From: Fomes fomentarius
Taxonomy: Eukaryota; Basidiomycota; Agaricomycetes; Polyporales; Polyporaceae
Direction of reading: 5' to 3'
DNA length: 64,000 nucleotides
Assembly (NCBI GenBank): GCA_022606135.1
Contig: JABYQN010000012.1
Coordinates: 372,001-436,000, forward strand
The stretch's first letter is position 1; every line of letters starts with the position of its first letter. Shown here in pieces: positions 46,267-57,531 of this stretch. The position numbers were made by a program, and so were the translations under genes. Below the pieces are notes generated by a model. That model saw only the letters and a program-made list of their open reading frames with translations. It ran no database searches and had not been told where the DNA came from.

Positions 46267-49200
46267 TCAAGATGCAATGGAAACAAGACCGATCTCATCA
46301 ACAAACTTTGCCAAAGTAGAATAAGGCATGTTCTTTGTGAGAGAATCAGCCAACTGATCTGCAGTCGCAACATAGAAGATCTTGATAGAGCCAGACTCCA
46401 CTTGTTCACGAATGAAGTGGTAGCGAATCTCTATGTGCTTGGTACACCGGTCGACTACTGGATTGACTGACAGGAAAATCTAACCCTGGTTGTCTAGACA
46501 CATGGGTGTTGGCCTGGTCAAGTCATCACCAAGTTCATTGCCGAATGTCCTCAGCCAGATCAACTGACGACAGGTATCAGAGGCCGCTTTATATTCTGCC
46601 TCAGTAGAGGAGAGTGAAATGGTAGGCTGATGCCTCGAAGCCCACGATATAGCACCACCTGCCATCAAGAAGACAAAGCCAGAGGTAGAATGCCGATCAT
46701 CATGGTCCTCGGCCCAATCTGAATCCGAATAGGAGATCAGACTGTCATTAGACGCTCCCTTGTAGTGCAAGCGATACGCCTTTGTCCCTTGAAGGTAACA
46801 CAGGACATACTTCGCATAACTCATGTGCGCCTCAGAGGGATTGGCATTGTACTTCGATAACCGTGTGACAGCGAAGGAGATGTCAGGACGTGTTCCGAGC
46901 ATGGCATACAAAAGACTGCCAATGGGACTCTGGTAGCGTTGCCTGAACTGATTGGAAGCTGGTTCGTTGGCACTTGCCAAGACAGCACCAGCAGGAAGGG
47001 GTGTACGTGAGGGTTTACAGTCAGCCATCTGAAAGCGCTTGAGAACAGACTGGATGTACTCTTCCTGGTCGATGTCAATCATACGAGTAGATCGATCACG
47101 AGTGATGTGAAGACCAAGGAAGCGCTGTACAGATCCCAAGTCCGTCATCTTGTACTGCTTAGAAAGCGAACACTTGACTTGTTTGATGTGACTAGACTGA
47201 TCACCCCTCAAAAGTAGATCGTCGACATAAAGAACGACAATTGTGATGTGATCCCCCCCTTGTCGCCGATATACATAGATCCCAGCATCAGAATATATCT
47301 GTGTGAATCCCAGATCTAGAAGTGATTGATGGATTTTTGCATTCCACTAACGTGATGCCTGCTTAAGACCATAAATAGCCTTTTCAAGTAGACAGACATG
47401 ATCTTCCTTCCCAGGAACGATCCAGCCTTCCGGCTGTTCCATATAGATCTCCTCATCTAGATCACCATTCAGGAATGCGGTCTTGACATCCATTGACTCG
47501 ATGTCCCAGTCCTCAAGCGCTGCCTGCGCAAGTAAATACCAGATAGACTCAAACCGCGCCACTGGAGAGAACATCTCATGGTAGTCCTCTCCCCACACCT
47601 GAGTGAAGCCCTTTGCAACAAGACGAGCCTTGTACCGCCCATCATGTTTGATGTCATAGACCCAGCGGTTAGAGACAACATGCCGGCCCTTGGGATGAGG
47701 AACAAGAACCCAAGTCTTATTCTCCATAAGCGACTCAAACTCCAACTTCTCAGCTTTGCGCCATTTCCCAGCATCAGGTGAGCGCATGGCTTCCTTATGT
47801 GACTGAGGTAAGCCAGCTTTATACTGAGCAGCAGCTAGAAAAGCGAGTATTGTCTCTGCTTCACGCAGATTGCCATCCTTGTCGATCTGATTATCAGCAC
47901 GTGCAGGATCGTCATACACATTGTTATCAGTCCTGTCCTTCTGGGGAATACCAGCTTTTTCGCGACGAGGACGGTCATGAGCAATGCTTGGTTCATTAGC
48001 TCCCACTGGAGGGCGACGACCATGTTTGTGAGAAGGACAAGGAGGAACGACAGGAGGCGGCATAGGAGGACGTTGCAGAGGAGGAGGAGGAGGCTCAGCA
48101 GGAGCTTCTGCAGAAGGAGTGGGATCAGCATCCACTGGAGGGTCAGGTTGTGGTGGTTCAAAGAGGTTGGGAGGAATGAAAGGAATTGCATCATTGGGAT
48201 CGACCGAATCAGAGTCATCGTTTGAGGAATCATCCGATTGATCATCTGAGAACGGACTGTCGTCCGGGGTAGAAAGACGGTTGCCAGGTAAGTTATGAGC
48301 AGGGAAAGACTCTTCATCAAATGTTGCATCGCGGGACACAACGATAGAGCGGTTGGCTGGATTCCAAAACCTATACCCCTTGGAACCAGACTCATACCTG
48401 GCGAAGATCATCTCGACAGCCTTCTTGTCAAGTTTCCCTTCGCACTTTGCCTTCTGCACGTGGACAAAAGCTTTGCACCCAAACACTCTGAAGTAAGAGA
48501 CATCCGGAACGGTGCCATCCCAAACAGTGATGGGGCACGACCACTTGTGTCGTCGCATAGGTTGACGATTGTAGATATGAACGGCTGCATCAAGAGCGAG
48601 TTGCCAGAAACCATGACTAAGGCCTGCTTGGTGGAGCATAGACAGAGCCTTTTCAGTGATAGTGCAGTTCCAGCGCTCAGCACGTCCATTCTGTTGAGGC
48701 GAACCCAGTAGAGTCTTCTGGTGCTCAATACCGTGCGAATGAAGAAGTGTAGAGAACTCGTCTGATGTGTAGAGAACTCGTCTGATGTGTAGAGAACTCG
48801 TCTGATGTGTATTCCCCCCCCTCAATCTGAGCAGATCGATTTGATCTTCTTGCCGGTCTGGTTCTCAGCCCACGCCTTATAGTCTTTGAACGCTTGAATC
48901 GCGTCAGACTTGTGTTTAAGGAAGTAAGCACGAGCTAGACCAGAGTAGTTATCAATGAAACCAGCAAAGTATTTCCAACCTCCGATAGCCTGAGTGTGCA
49001 TCGGTCCGTCGAGGTCTGTATGGACTCGCTCGAGAACTTCAGTAGCGTGCTTCTCAGAAGGTGGAAAGGGGTTACGAGTGGATTTGCCAAAAGCGCATCC
49101 ATCACACGGTTCTTCGTCTGCAGGATCAACAGCATCAACCCCCTTAGTATGCTTAGGAAGGTTGCGCAGAACATCCTTGCCCGCATGACCAAAGCGACAG

Positions 49201-50585
49201 TGCCAGGTCTTGAACTTACGGACATTGAGATGGATGCGCTTGCCGTTGTGAAGCTCAATAATAGTCCAATAACAATTAGACAAAGGGTTGTATCGCGCCT
49301 CCAGGATATTACAACCCTTGATATGAATCGTCAAACCATGTTTGACAGCGCCATCAGGCAGCTTGTCGGAAATGCACATGTGCCCATCCCCTTGAAAGAG
49401 GGAGTAACCATTGCGCTCAATGGAGCCAGTCAAGAAGATGTGACCAATGGTGCCTGGTATGTAGTAGACGTGGTTCAGAGTAATTGCTACCTTCTGACCG
49501 TTTAACCAGGTTTCTCCAGACAGAGTTCCTTCCCCAAGTGCCTGAATGATGCTGCTATCACCTTGTCCAGCAGTGTTAAACAGTACAGGCGTATCAAAGG
49601 GTTGGTACTCAATGAACTCAGAGAGATCACCAGTGATGTGTTGAGAGGCTCCAGAGTCCATCAGCCATGCAGTCCAGTTCACACTGTTCAAGGCCATAGC
49701 CTCATCATAGAAAGAAGCAGCGATGTTAGACGAACCGGCTACAAGTACAGATGATACAGACTCGGTAGTGACGTGCGCATGGTTATGAGAAGTGTCCTTA
49801 TTCTTCCCTTTGTCTTTATCCTTGTCTTTGTCCTTCCCTTTACCCTTGCCCTTGCCTTTGGGACACTTCTCAGGATACTTCTGATAGCAGTTGGACTTGT
49901 GATGAGAGCCACTCCCGCAATGAGAGCAGGGACCCTTGGGCTTCGGCTTGGTCTGGGAGACCTTGTTCGCAGACTGGCCATTCTTGCGCATGGACTCCTC
50001 AGCCAAGGTCTTCGACTGGATGTTGTCGAGAGTGACCTTGTCAAGGTCTGTAGTTGCCATAAGCACAGAGACCATGGACTGGTACGACTCCGGGATCTTG
50101 GACATCAAGAGAAGGGCTTGCATGTTGTCAGAGAGCGTGACACTGTTGCTACTGATTTTGTGCAGGCGTGTGATAAGACGCATCATCTGATCCTGAAGGG
50201 GCTTCTGTTCATTCATCTGAGGCTCAGCAACGAGCGACTCAAACAAACCCCAGATGTGGGCACTGTTAGGCTTGCCAAAATTGTTCTGTAACACTTCCCA
50301 GGACTCAGCAGCAGTCATGTCCCTGGGTTGTCCACCTGAGACAGGAATCTGAGTGTCCAGAACGTAGTGAAAGTTTGGTGCGACACGCATGTACATCATG
50401 CCGCGAGCTTGCCCATTAAGTTTGTCCCACTTGTCCTTGGCAGCTTGCTCAGTAGGACAAGTAGCACCTTTGACAACACTCCAACAGTCCATGAAGATGA
50501 AATAGCCCTTCATCTTGGCAGACCAGTTGTTGTACTGATTCGCTGAAGAGAGGACAGGGATAGAGTCGACTTTGATATCTCCCAT
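46267..50585 (-). pseudogene. Copia Gag-Pol polyprotein, broken
   Basis: Starts at the ATG at 50585 (MGDIKVDSIPVLSS); the upstream frame opens only with TTG. In order: Gag; zinc knuckle CSHCGSGSHHKSNC; a lysine-rich KGKGKGKDKDKD linker; protease WLMDSGASQHITGD; pre-integrase zinc finger (CRFGHAGKD to EPCDGCAFGK); integrase with VHTDLDGPM and SPQQNGRAER; reverse transcriptase with YKARLVAKGF and VVLYVDDLLL; RNase H with YSDSDWAED and SSTEAEYKAA, ending near 46267. The defects are a TGA at 48822-48824, a frameshift from a triplicated 20-bp unit and an enlarged C run at 48747-48821, a TAG at 47347-47349 and a TAG at 46480-46482. The frame is otherwise continuous between these points, so the element decayed recently. 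Confidence 0.92.
48747..48806. repeat. 20-bp unit in three tandem copies inside copia integrase
   Basis: The unit gtgtagagaactcgtctgat occurs three times without change, followed by gtgta and a run of eight C. The expected integrase frame (GEYTSDEFSTLLHS) needs only one copy. The two extra copies add 40 bp and contribute to the frameshift. Confidence 0.93.
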
Positions 50586-51545
50586 GATGGATAAGAGGTA
50601 TTTGGGAAAATCGAGATATTCCTCCTTGAAGCCTAGAGTGAATGTGATAGGCACGACAGGGGGTGCAGTGACGATAGGAGGAGGAAGGTAGACTGGAGGA
50701 AGAGGACTTGAATCAACAGGAGGGGAGTTTCTGAAAAGCAATCAGAGATAGAAATTAGGGCGAGATGAGGAGGGCTGTGCATGAGTTTCTTCCTGAAGAT
50801 AGGGAAGAGGAACTCCATGTTGTGGATCAGTGTCCTGCTGCCAAGTTGCTGGATATGCCCAGTTGAAGGTTGGTTTGTACAGAGGAGGGAGTAGATTATA
50901 GCAGTTGGGACAGAGCTGGGTATTGCACTGGTTGCACTCCTGCTCTCTGTCATTGTAGATGTAGTGATAATGGTCAACCTAATCATCTAGACTTCAGCTT
51001 CAGAGTCAGAGCTGAGCTGAGGACTATTGGCAGTAGTAGGCGGCTCCAGTACAATGGTTCAGAGAAAAACGCGATGATTGACTTGCCACATGTGAGATCT
51101 GGTAGAGAGGAACACCTATTGAGGTGAGCCAGAAGGTCAGGAAGCCGATATTCCCAACAATCCAGATAGAAGTCGCCAACTGTGCCCAAGAAAAGCTATA
51201 CGAGTCTAGGTATCAAAAAGAGTATAGTAAGGAGGGTCCGAATGGTTGTCCTCTGGTCCAAAGGTAATAACCACCCCGGTTACAACAGCTGGTGGACACA
51301 AGTGCGTGGCCTGGCTGAGGATACTTGAAAACCTGTGTGCCGCGAAAGCACCAAAGGTTGTACAAAGATACTAGATAGCGACTACTAAAAAGCGCTCAGG
51401 GCTGCGTCACGAGCGCAGTAAAGTCCCCCTGGCAGCAGTGTTGGAGGGCACAGTCAAGAGTTAGGGAAAGTGGAGGAGGGTGCATGGGCAGAGAGTCAAC
51501 GAACAGAGTTTGCGCGCAGAGTGTCGACAGAGAAGCAACTGATTA

Positions 51546-51564
51546 GAGCGCAGGGCTCATAACC
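51546..51564 (-). promoter_or_regulatory. Primer-binding site for half initiator tRNA-Met
   Basis: The plus strand just inside the 5' LTR reads gcgcagggctcataacc. This is the sequence of the anticodon arm of eukaryotic initiator tRNA-Met, with its CAT anticodon. The RNA of this minus-strand element would therefore pair with the inside of the tRNA, not with its CCA end. Priming by a cleaved half tRNA is established for copia of Drosophila and related Ty1/copia elements. Confidence 0.85.
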
Positions 51565-52113
51565 TGATGAACTCTGAACCTGTAAGGCGAGGAGCAACTG
51601 TAAGTCACAACAGAGAGAGATCTTCAGTCAGTGAGTGAACAACTGTATTGCATAGTGAAGTACTTGTAAGTCACAACGGACTACAAGTAGTGAGTCAGTA
51701 AGAAGTAGTAGAGCATATGTAGGTAAGAGACTTACTCTTCAGTCAGTGAGCGAACAACTGAAGAGCAGAGGCAAAGAAGGGGCTGCTTATATACATGAGG
51801 GACGAGTCCATGAGTCAGTGAGTAAAACAGTCACATGTAGCCATAAGACAATGAGTCAGAGTCCGTATCAGTGTATGAGTCAGATACAGTCATAGCATGA
51901 GTCAGACATAAGGTCTAGAAAAGTCCGGTGCAGTGTAGAACACACTGGTACACACAGGAATGCACAGTAAACCATATGGTTATGGGAAAGTACAGTAGGA
52001 GAACAAAGAAAACCATAAATGGTAAGTAGGAACACAGCCTATCTAATCATATGACCATAAACAAGTGTACACAACTCTGGTCTGAGCACAGCTGGTAGTC
52101 CAGAAGTTCAACA
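51565..52113 (-). repeat. Copia 5' LTR
   Basis: Reads TGTTGAACTTCTGG from 52113 to TTCATCA at 51565 on the minus strand. It resembles the 3' LTR along its whole length but is 26 bp longer, with many differences. A TATA-like tatataagc is at about 51785. Confidence 0.9.
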
Positions 52114-53135
52114 CCAAGCACATTCACAAGTGGATAGGTTCTCCATAGGGTAAGGTAACATACTATATTGTATGTGCAGTTAGTACACAGCAAGGTCATT
52201 TGGATTAACGGTAACAGGTGCTGTGTTGGATCCCTGGGCAAAGTTGGTCACTGGTTTGAATCTGTCAGTAATAGTTTTGTTCTCATGAATCTTTCCTGTG
52301 AGAACTTCTTTCCCTGAAGCGAGCACCTGTGCCCTATGTTGTCTTGATATTGGACTTGATGTCAGTGGGATAAGAGGTATTATTTACCACTGGGTTAAGT
52401 GCTGTTTTTTATTGATTTGGGTCTTGTCAGACATCTGACTGATGTTTGGCTTCCCAAACCCAACCCAATACAGAACTCGGCCAGTCGTGTACTACCAGGA
52501 TACTAGAGATGTAACTACAATGCTGTGCCACTTTGTTTTTAGTGGAACACCTTGTTACATTTGAATACCATTCTTCACAATATTTGATTTAATTCTGTGA
52601 TACCTCTTCAATTGCTCCATCAGATTATGTGCTATATTTACACAAAATGCAATCATGATGAGACACCTTGATAAAGGACAGTTGATAGTTTAATTATATG
52701 GTGAGTACAGTTGATATATATAATCTGTGAACAACAGCATAACACTTGAAGACAGAGTTCATATATTTGCTGCATGCATGTTGATACATCGGAAGAATCT
52801 GTCCAATTTCATGCCATGAATATTACAAATTCGGATTTAATGTAACGAGGAGTTATATTGTTGACTTCATTTGATCAATGACTATGATGTAATCAAGATG
52901 TGACAACCCGTTACACGAGAGTTTGCAGGAGACCACAGATTGTGTGGTCAGCATGGATCGTTCTTATAGTGAGATTTGGAGTGTACTGAGTAACGTGAAC
53001 CAGGAACCTTGTGTTGTTTATTTAAAATCTATGAGGAGTCGGGACTATGTACTACCTACTTGAGCCGAGCCAGAGCAATTAGAGAGCACGAGAGTGAAAA
53101 AGCACACAACCTGCAAGCGGCTTATCCGAGCATGC
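52114..53135. other. AT-rich spacer between copia and the reductase gene
   Basis: Markedly richer in A and T than the rest of the window. A minus-strand reading around 52150-52300 (LTGKIHENKTITDRFKPVTN and onward) is protein-like but short and unrecognised; it might be a remnant cut off by the copia insertion. The rest, to 53100, shows nothing. It probably contains the 3' untranslated region of the reductase gene at its right end. Confidence 0.4.
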
Positions 53136-56100
53136 TCACCGCAGCTTGAGATGCCCGACCTTCGCCCAGAACTCCACATAGTTCAGCGCGTCCTGTTTGC
53201 CAATCGGACGTGCACCCGCTAGAGCCTTCGAAGCTATGACAGCCTTCTCCGTGCTCAGCGGGACCGCAGCCCCACCCATGCCGTCGCTCTTGAAGAACGC
53301 GATGAGGTTGTGCGCTGCCTCGTGCCCCTCGACCCCGGGGCCCTTGTTTGCCGATGCGGCCGACTGCTCGAGCTTCGCAACCCACTCGTCGTACGGCAAC
53401 GTGGGCAAGCCGAGTCGCTCGGCGATGGGGAGGAAGACGGCGTTCCAGGGCACCGGACGCGGGGAGACGACGTGCAGCGCGAGCTCGTTCGAGTAGATCA
53501 TCTCCTGCAGAGCCTGCGCGACGACGTCGACTGCGACCCATGTGAGGTCCTGCGCGATAGAAGAAGTCGTGGTGGTGAATGGGTGAGAGAGGAAAGAGAT
53601 TAGAAAACCATGCGTGCGTACCTCGTCCTTGGAGGGAATGCAGCCTAGACGTTGGCTCACGCGGACGAGGGCAGCGACCCACTCTGTCGTGTTCCACCCA
53701 CCAGTGCGCTGGTCACCGCTGACTTGGCCGACGCGGACGGCAGTCGTCCTGAGCCCAGTCTCCCGCGCCGCACGACCAAAGAGCTGCTCCGTCACCCACT
53801 TACTCTCAGGGTAACCTGCGCCGTAAGCAGTCTCGGGGCCAATATCGATCGTCTCCGGACCGAGAGATGATGGTGGATGGTCTGCAGAATATACGAAGTC
53901 AGTGACTATAGATTTGGGGTGGCAAAAATGGGTGTCAACGTACTGCGCATGGTCGAAATTGAGCTGACGAAGACGGCACGAGGACCACCAGGGACAGAAG
54001 AGTTGAGCGCCAGGTCGATGAGGTTGCGCGCACCGGCGATGAGTGGTTCAAACGACGGAAGTGCGACATTGAAGTCCACTCGCCATGCTACTCATCTAAT
54101 CAGCAACCAAGCGCACGACAACCTCGTCTGGTGACAACTCACCGTTGTGAATGATCTGAGTCACGCTAGTCCTCAATTCCTCGTGAAGACCCTCACCCAC
54201 CCCGAGGTACGGCTTCGCAAGGTCCGCAACGTGGAACGACACCTTCTGCCCGTTCAACAACGACTCGTCCAGGCCCCACTGCCTGAATGCCTCGCGAGAC
54301 CGCTTCTCCAGCGCCTCCACCGAGCCGGAGGACTCGCGGTTGAGCGCGTACACGCGCACAACATCCTTCCGCTCGAGGAGCTGCGCGAGAAGGTGCGAGC
54401 CAAGACGTCCGCTCGTACCCGTAACGAGCACGGTCTCTGTCACTACGGCGGAGCCGTTCGCGTGGCCATTGGCATGACCGTTTGCAGCCTTCACGGGGAA
54501 GTTGGGCTTGAGGCCGTGGCTGTACTTGTCGAGCAGCGCGCGCATGCGCTCGATCGCAGCCGCGCGTTCCGCATCCGCGTCGACTGCCTGGCCTGAGACG
54601 AGCCCAGAAATGTATTTGGCGAGCGCGGAGATGGTGGGGTAGGTGTAGACGAAGTTGGTCGGGATGTCGTGTATGTTGACGGTGGAAGACGAGCGGAGGG
54701 CGTGGGTGATCGTGTTGCGGATCCAAGTTGCCTGAAGACTATGTCCCGAGTAAGTATTATGAATCAGATTTGTGTGAACACATCAGTATGAAGAGACGTA
54801 CCTGTCGCAGCCCTGCTGGAAGAGATCGTCGCTGTCCTTGACTGCCACGTTCTTCATCACCTTCCGGACGACCTCGGTGACGTAGATACGTATAGTTTCC
54901 GGGGCCCAGTCTCGGGGTGGCGGCGTGTCGACCTGGGAGGATTCTTCGATTCGCTTGTAGAGCGCATCGATCTCCTCGTCGTACGCCTTGATACAGATCT
55001 GCCGACGGGGTGTGCCCTTGGCGGTGTACTCGAGCGGCTTCGACGGCTTAGTGACCATGATCATCTGCGAGTGGAATTGCCCCATGAGCACAAAAGGGGG
55101 ACCCGCTGGAGGCTAGTGACTCACCTCCTTGAAAACGCGAGAGTGCGATGGGGCATATGTGTTCATCCTCTCGATAGACGGCCTGAAGCCCTCGTTAGTC
55201 CGTCCTCAAGGACACAAAGTAAATGACACGTACCAGATTGTATTCCTGTAGGCCTCAAGTGCAACCTCGTCGCTCGGGTCAAACGTGTCCTTCGGTTGGA
55301 TGAGTATCCCGTTCTGGAGCCGCCCACGACCGAACATGAGACACGCATAGACATTCGGATCCTGAAGCAGGATCGCCTCCAGTGGTGCAGGGTTAGTCTT
55401 CTCTCCAGTAGAGAGCATGAGCTGATCATCCGCACGTCCGAACACGCGGAAGAGGTGGTGCTTGGTCGGGTGCCTCTGGAGAAGGTCGCTTGTCGAGTAC
55501 GCGGGGCGACCATCGATGACGGAGTTGAACACGTTCGGGGTAAAAGTCGCAGAATCCTACAAGTGGAGGTTGGCTGTCCGTCAATGATTTGCGTCGCCCA
55601 CATGAGGCGGGAAGAAAGAAACTCACAAATGCGACGGGCTCGAACATGTTCGGCTGGCTTTCCTGAGGAAGGAGCCGAATGTCGATCAGTGGCGAGATTT
55701 CGAAGTAATCCCATTCCGACTTGTTCATTGTTTTCACGTTCGGAATGAGGCGCACGGCCGCCCCAATTTCCGTCCTGCAAGGTCCGTTACATGTCAGCGC
55801 TGACGAATCTTAGAACGAGGTAGACAAGATGCATGAAGGTCGGGGAACTCGGGGAATGAGAATTGATGGAAGGAATGCATGACGTCAAACTGAATGCGAC
55901 GTGCGAGTAGACAGGCCGCGGTGCGAAGATATCCGAATACGTACGTGCCGTAGAAGGGTATGAGCGCGATGTCCTCGGCCGCGAGGCGATCGCCAATCTG
56001 CTTGTTCATGGGCGCACCTGCGTAGATCTACCACAAAGGTAACAGTGTCAACGTGAGGCATGGCAGGAGGTGTGCTAGAGTGCAGAGATAGATGGATTTA

Positions 56101-57531
56101 GAAATGGTGTGGATTGACGTACCATCGCGCTAAGCGTCTTGATCCTCGGCATGTTGTCCGGGTTGCGCGCCCATGCCTGTACGAACGATCAGTTTCGGAT
56201 TTCTGTCAGCATGGCCGATCCGCTGGCAAGACGCACCTCGATAAACGAGGGGACGCAGTAGACTATCTCAGTACGAGTCGCGACTACAGAGTCAAGGAAC
56301 ACCTCGGGCGTTGGCAGAACCGGAGGTGTGCTAGGCTTGAACATGGACCAGACAACTCCGAGATACACCTATTCGCGTACTTCAGCATCGCGAGGCACTG
56401 CAGAGACAAACAAAAGTACGCACCGACCAGATCGTCATGAGCGCACCCATGGCGTCTATCAACGCACGCAAGTGAGTTGCTTGTCACATAGTCGCAAACT
56501 ATGTAGCACATACGGAACATCGGGTTTGCCTGACCACTCACCCGGACGCCACAGAAGTCAACGTCGCCAAAGACTGTGTCAAGTCACGTCGGTCATCGCT
56601 GATCTCAACTATCAAGGACTATAGATGCTCACACATGAACGTTCCCCACTTCCTGAAGTTCTTATCCAGGAACTTGATTGATTTGGGAAAGGCAGTAGAT
56701 CCTACGCGTGCGAATCCCATCAGTATCAGCTACTGGAAACAAACGCGTGCATCCGCGCCGTCCTCGGCGCGTGCGCTGCTCGAACCAAGACAGCTCCGTA
56801 CTCACCAGAAGAATGGAGGATTATGGACGTCTTATCAGGGCTAACCTTGCCCATGGGCACGAGCTCTTCGTCGCCACCGGGGCCATAGAGATCCTCGAAG
56901 GTCGGCATCGGCAGAAAATCAAACTCCAGTCCGTCTTTCGCGAGGATCTCATTCGCCTCCTGAGCGAGGCGCTGCATCGCCGGGTCACCGCTCACGTACA
57001 TCTGCTTCACACCGGTCTTCGTCACAAGATGCGCAACTGTAAGCGCAGAGTTGCGGGTCGAGATGGGGAATGTCGTGAGGCCGAGGTACATGAGGCCCAA
57101 CTCCAGGGTATAGAGCGAAATAGAATCTGATATGGAGAGCGGCGGGAATTTGGATAAGCATGATACGCGTGAGATGATGATGAGAGTACCGTACCGGCTG
57201 TCGCAAGGATACCAATGACAGGAGGGTCATTCACAGACCTGCCTACCTGCGCCTTTGCGTAGTGGTCCAACAGACGGTTGTAGTGTGTGGAGGAGAGGGT
57301 AGCAGCCTTCTGGATCGCGCGGTACACCTCGGGGAATCGGATGACATGCTCCTCGTTCTCGTCCACGTAGACGAACACCTCGTGATTCGGGCTGTTCTTC
57401 GCGTGGTACTGGAAGAGCTCAGGGAGGGTGAGGGTAGTGTCGATGCCCACCGGGCTGAATGTCTTGCTGTTCGCGCCCTGCACGGTTCGCACGCGTGGGT
57501 CGTAGAATCCTGGAGCGTTTTTGAGCGACAT
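53136..57531 (-). CDS. NRPS-like adenylate-forming reductase (A-T-R)
   Basis: Sixteen exons on the minus strand: 57195-57531, 56806-57126, 56633-56701, 56514-56573, 56424-56455, 56237-56368, 56123-56176, 55945-56027, 55627-55774, 55234-55556, 55125-55182, 54802-55064, 54143-54738, 53944-54087, 53622-53881 and 53136-53549. They sum to 3294 nt, which is 1097 residues and a stop. Most introns are 51-104 nt; one is 170 nt. The adenylation domain (to about residue 570) has ILHSSGSTAFPKSI near residue 215, PMFHAMG near 262 and YGTTEIG near 361. The carrier domain has its phosphopantetheine serine in GCDSLQ, residue 627. The NAD(P)-binding reductase domain starts with VTGTSGRLGSHLL near 731 and has the YPESK catalytic pair near 898. 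Enzymes of this family activate a carboxylic acid with ATP, load it on the carrier and release it by reduction as aldehyde or alcohol. The substrate cannot be read from the sequence. No biosynthetic neighbours are visible, and transposons lie next to its 3' side. Confidence 0.93.

Larger units (their letters stand above)
45733..52113 (-). mobile_element. Ty1/copia retrotransposon with two LTRs, inactivated
   Basis: About 6.4 kb on the minus strand: 5' LTR 51565-52113, primer-binding site 51546-51564, leader to about 50586, Gag-Pol remnant 46267-50585, polypurine tract near 46256-46264 and 3' LTR 45733-46255. The left flank is cctag at 45728-45732 and the right flank ccaag at 52114-52118, a 4 of 5 match. 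The left flank is gypsy LTR but the right flank is not its continuation, so a simple insertion into that LTR does not explain both ends. The two LTRs differ by many substitutions and short indels, which indicates an old insertion or one that has recombined. Confidence 0.9.

Noticed and set aside
47835..48395. Minus-strand frame of 186 codons rich in Leu, overlapping copia
   Set aside because: It is the shadow of the copia integrase to reverse-transcriptase linker in another frame.
48747..48806. Three 20-bp repeats as a possible CRISPR-like or satellite array
   Set aside because: There are no spacers. It is a local tandem triplication inside the copia integrase.
49773..50291. Plus-strand frame of 172 codons
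   Set aside because: It is antisense to the copia Gag zinc-knuckle and lysine-rich region and has no support of its own.
51546..51564. Possible tRNA-Met gene
   Set aside because: Only the anticodon arm is present and it abuts the LTR exactly, as a primer-binding site would. No acceptor, D or T arm is found.
55163..55780. Minus-strand frame of 205 codons inside the reductase gene
   Set aside because: It reads the adenylation exons in the wrong phase. The spliced model explains the region with all motifs in order.
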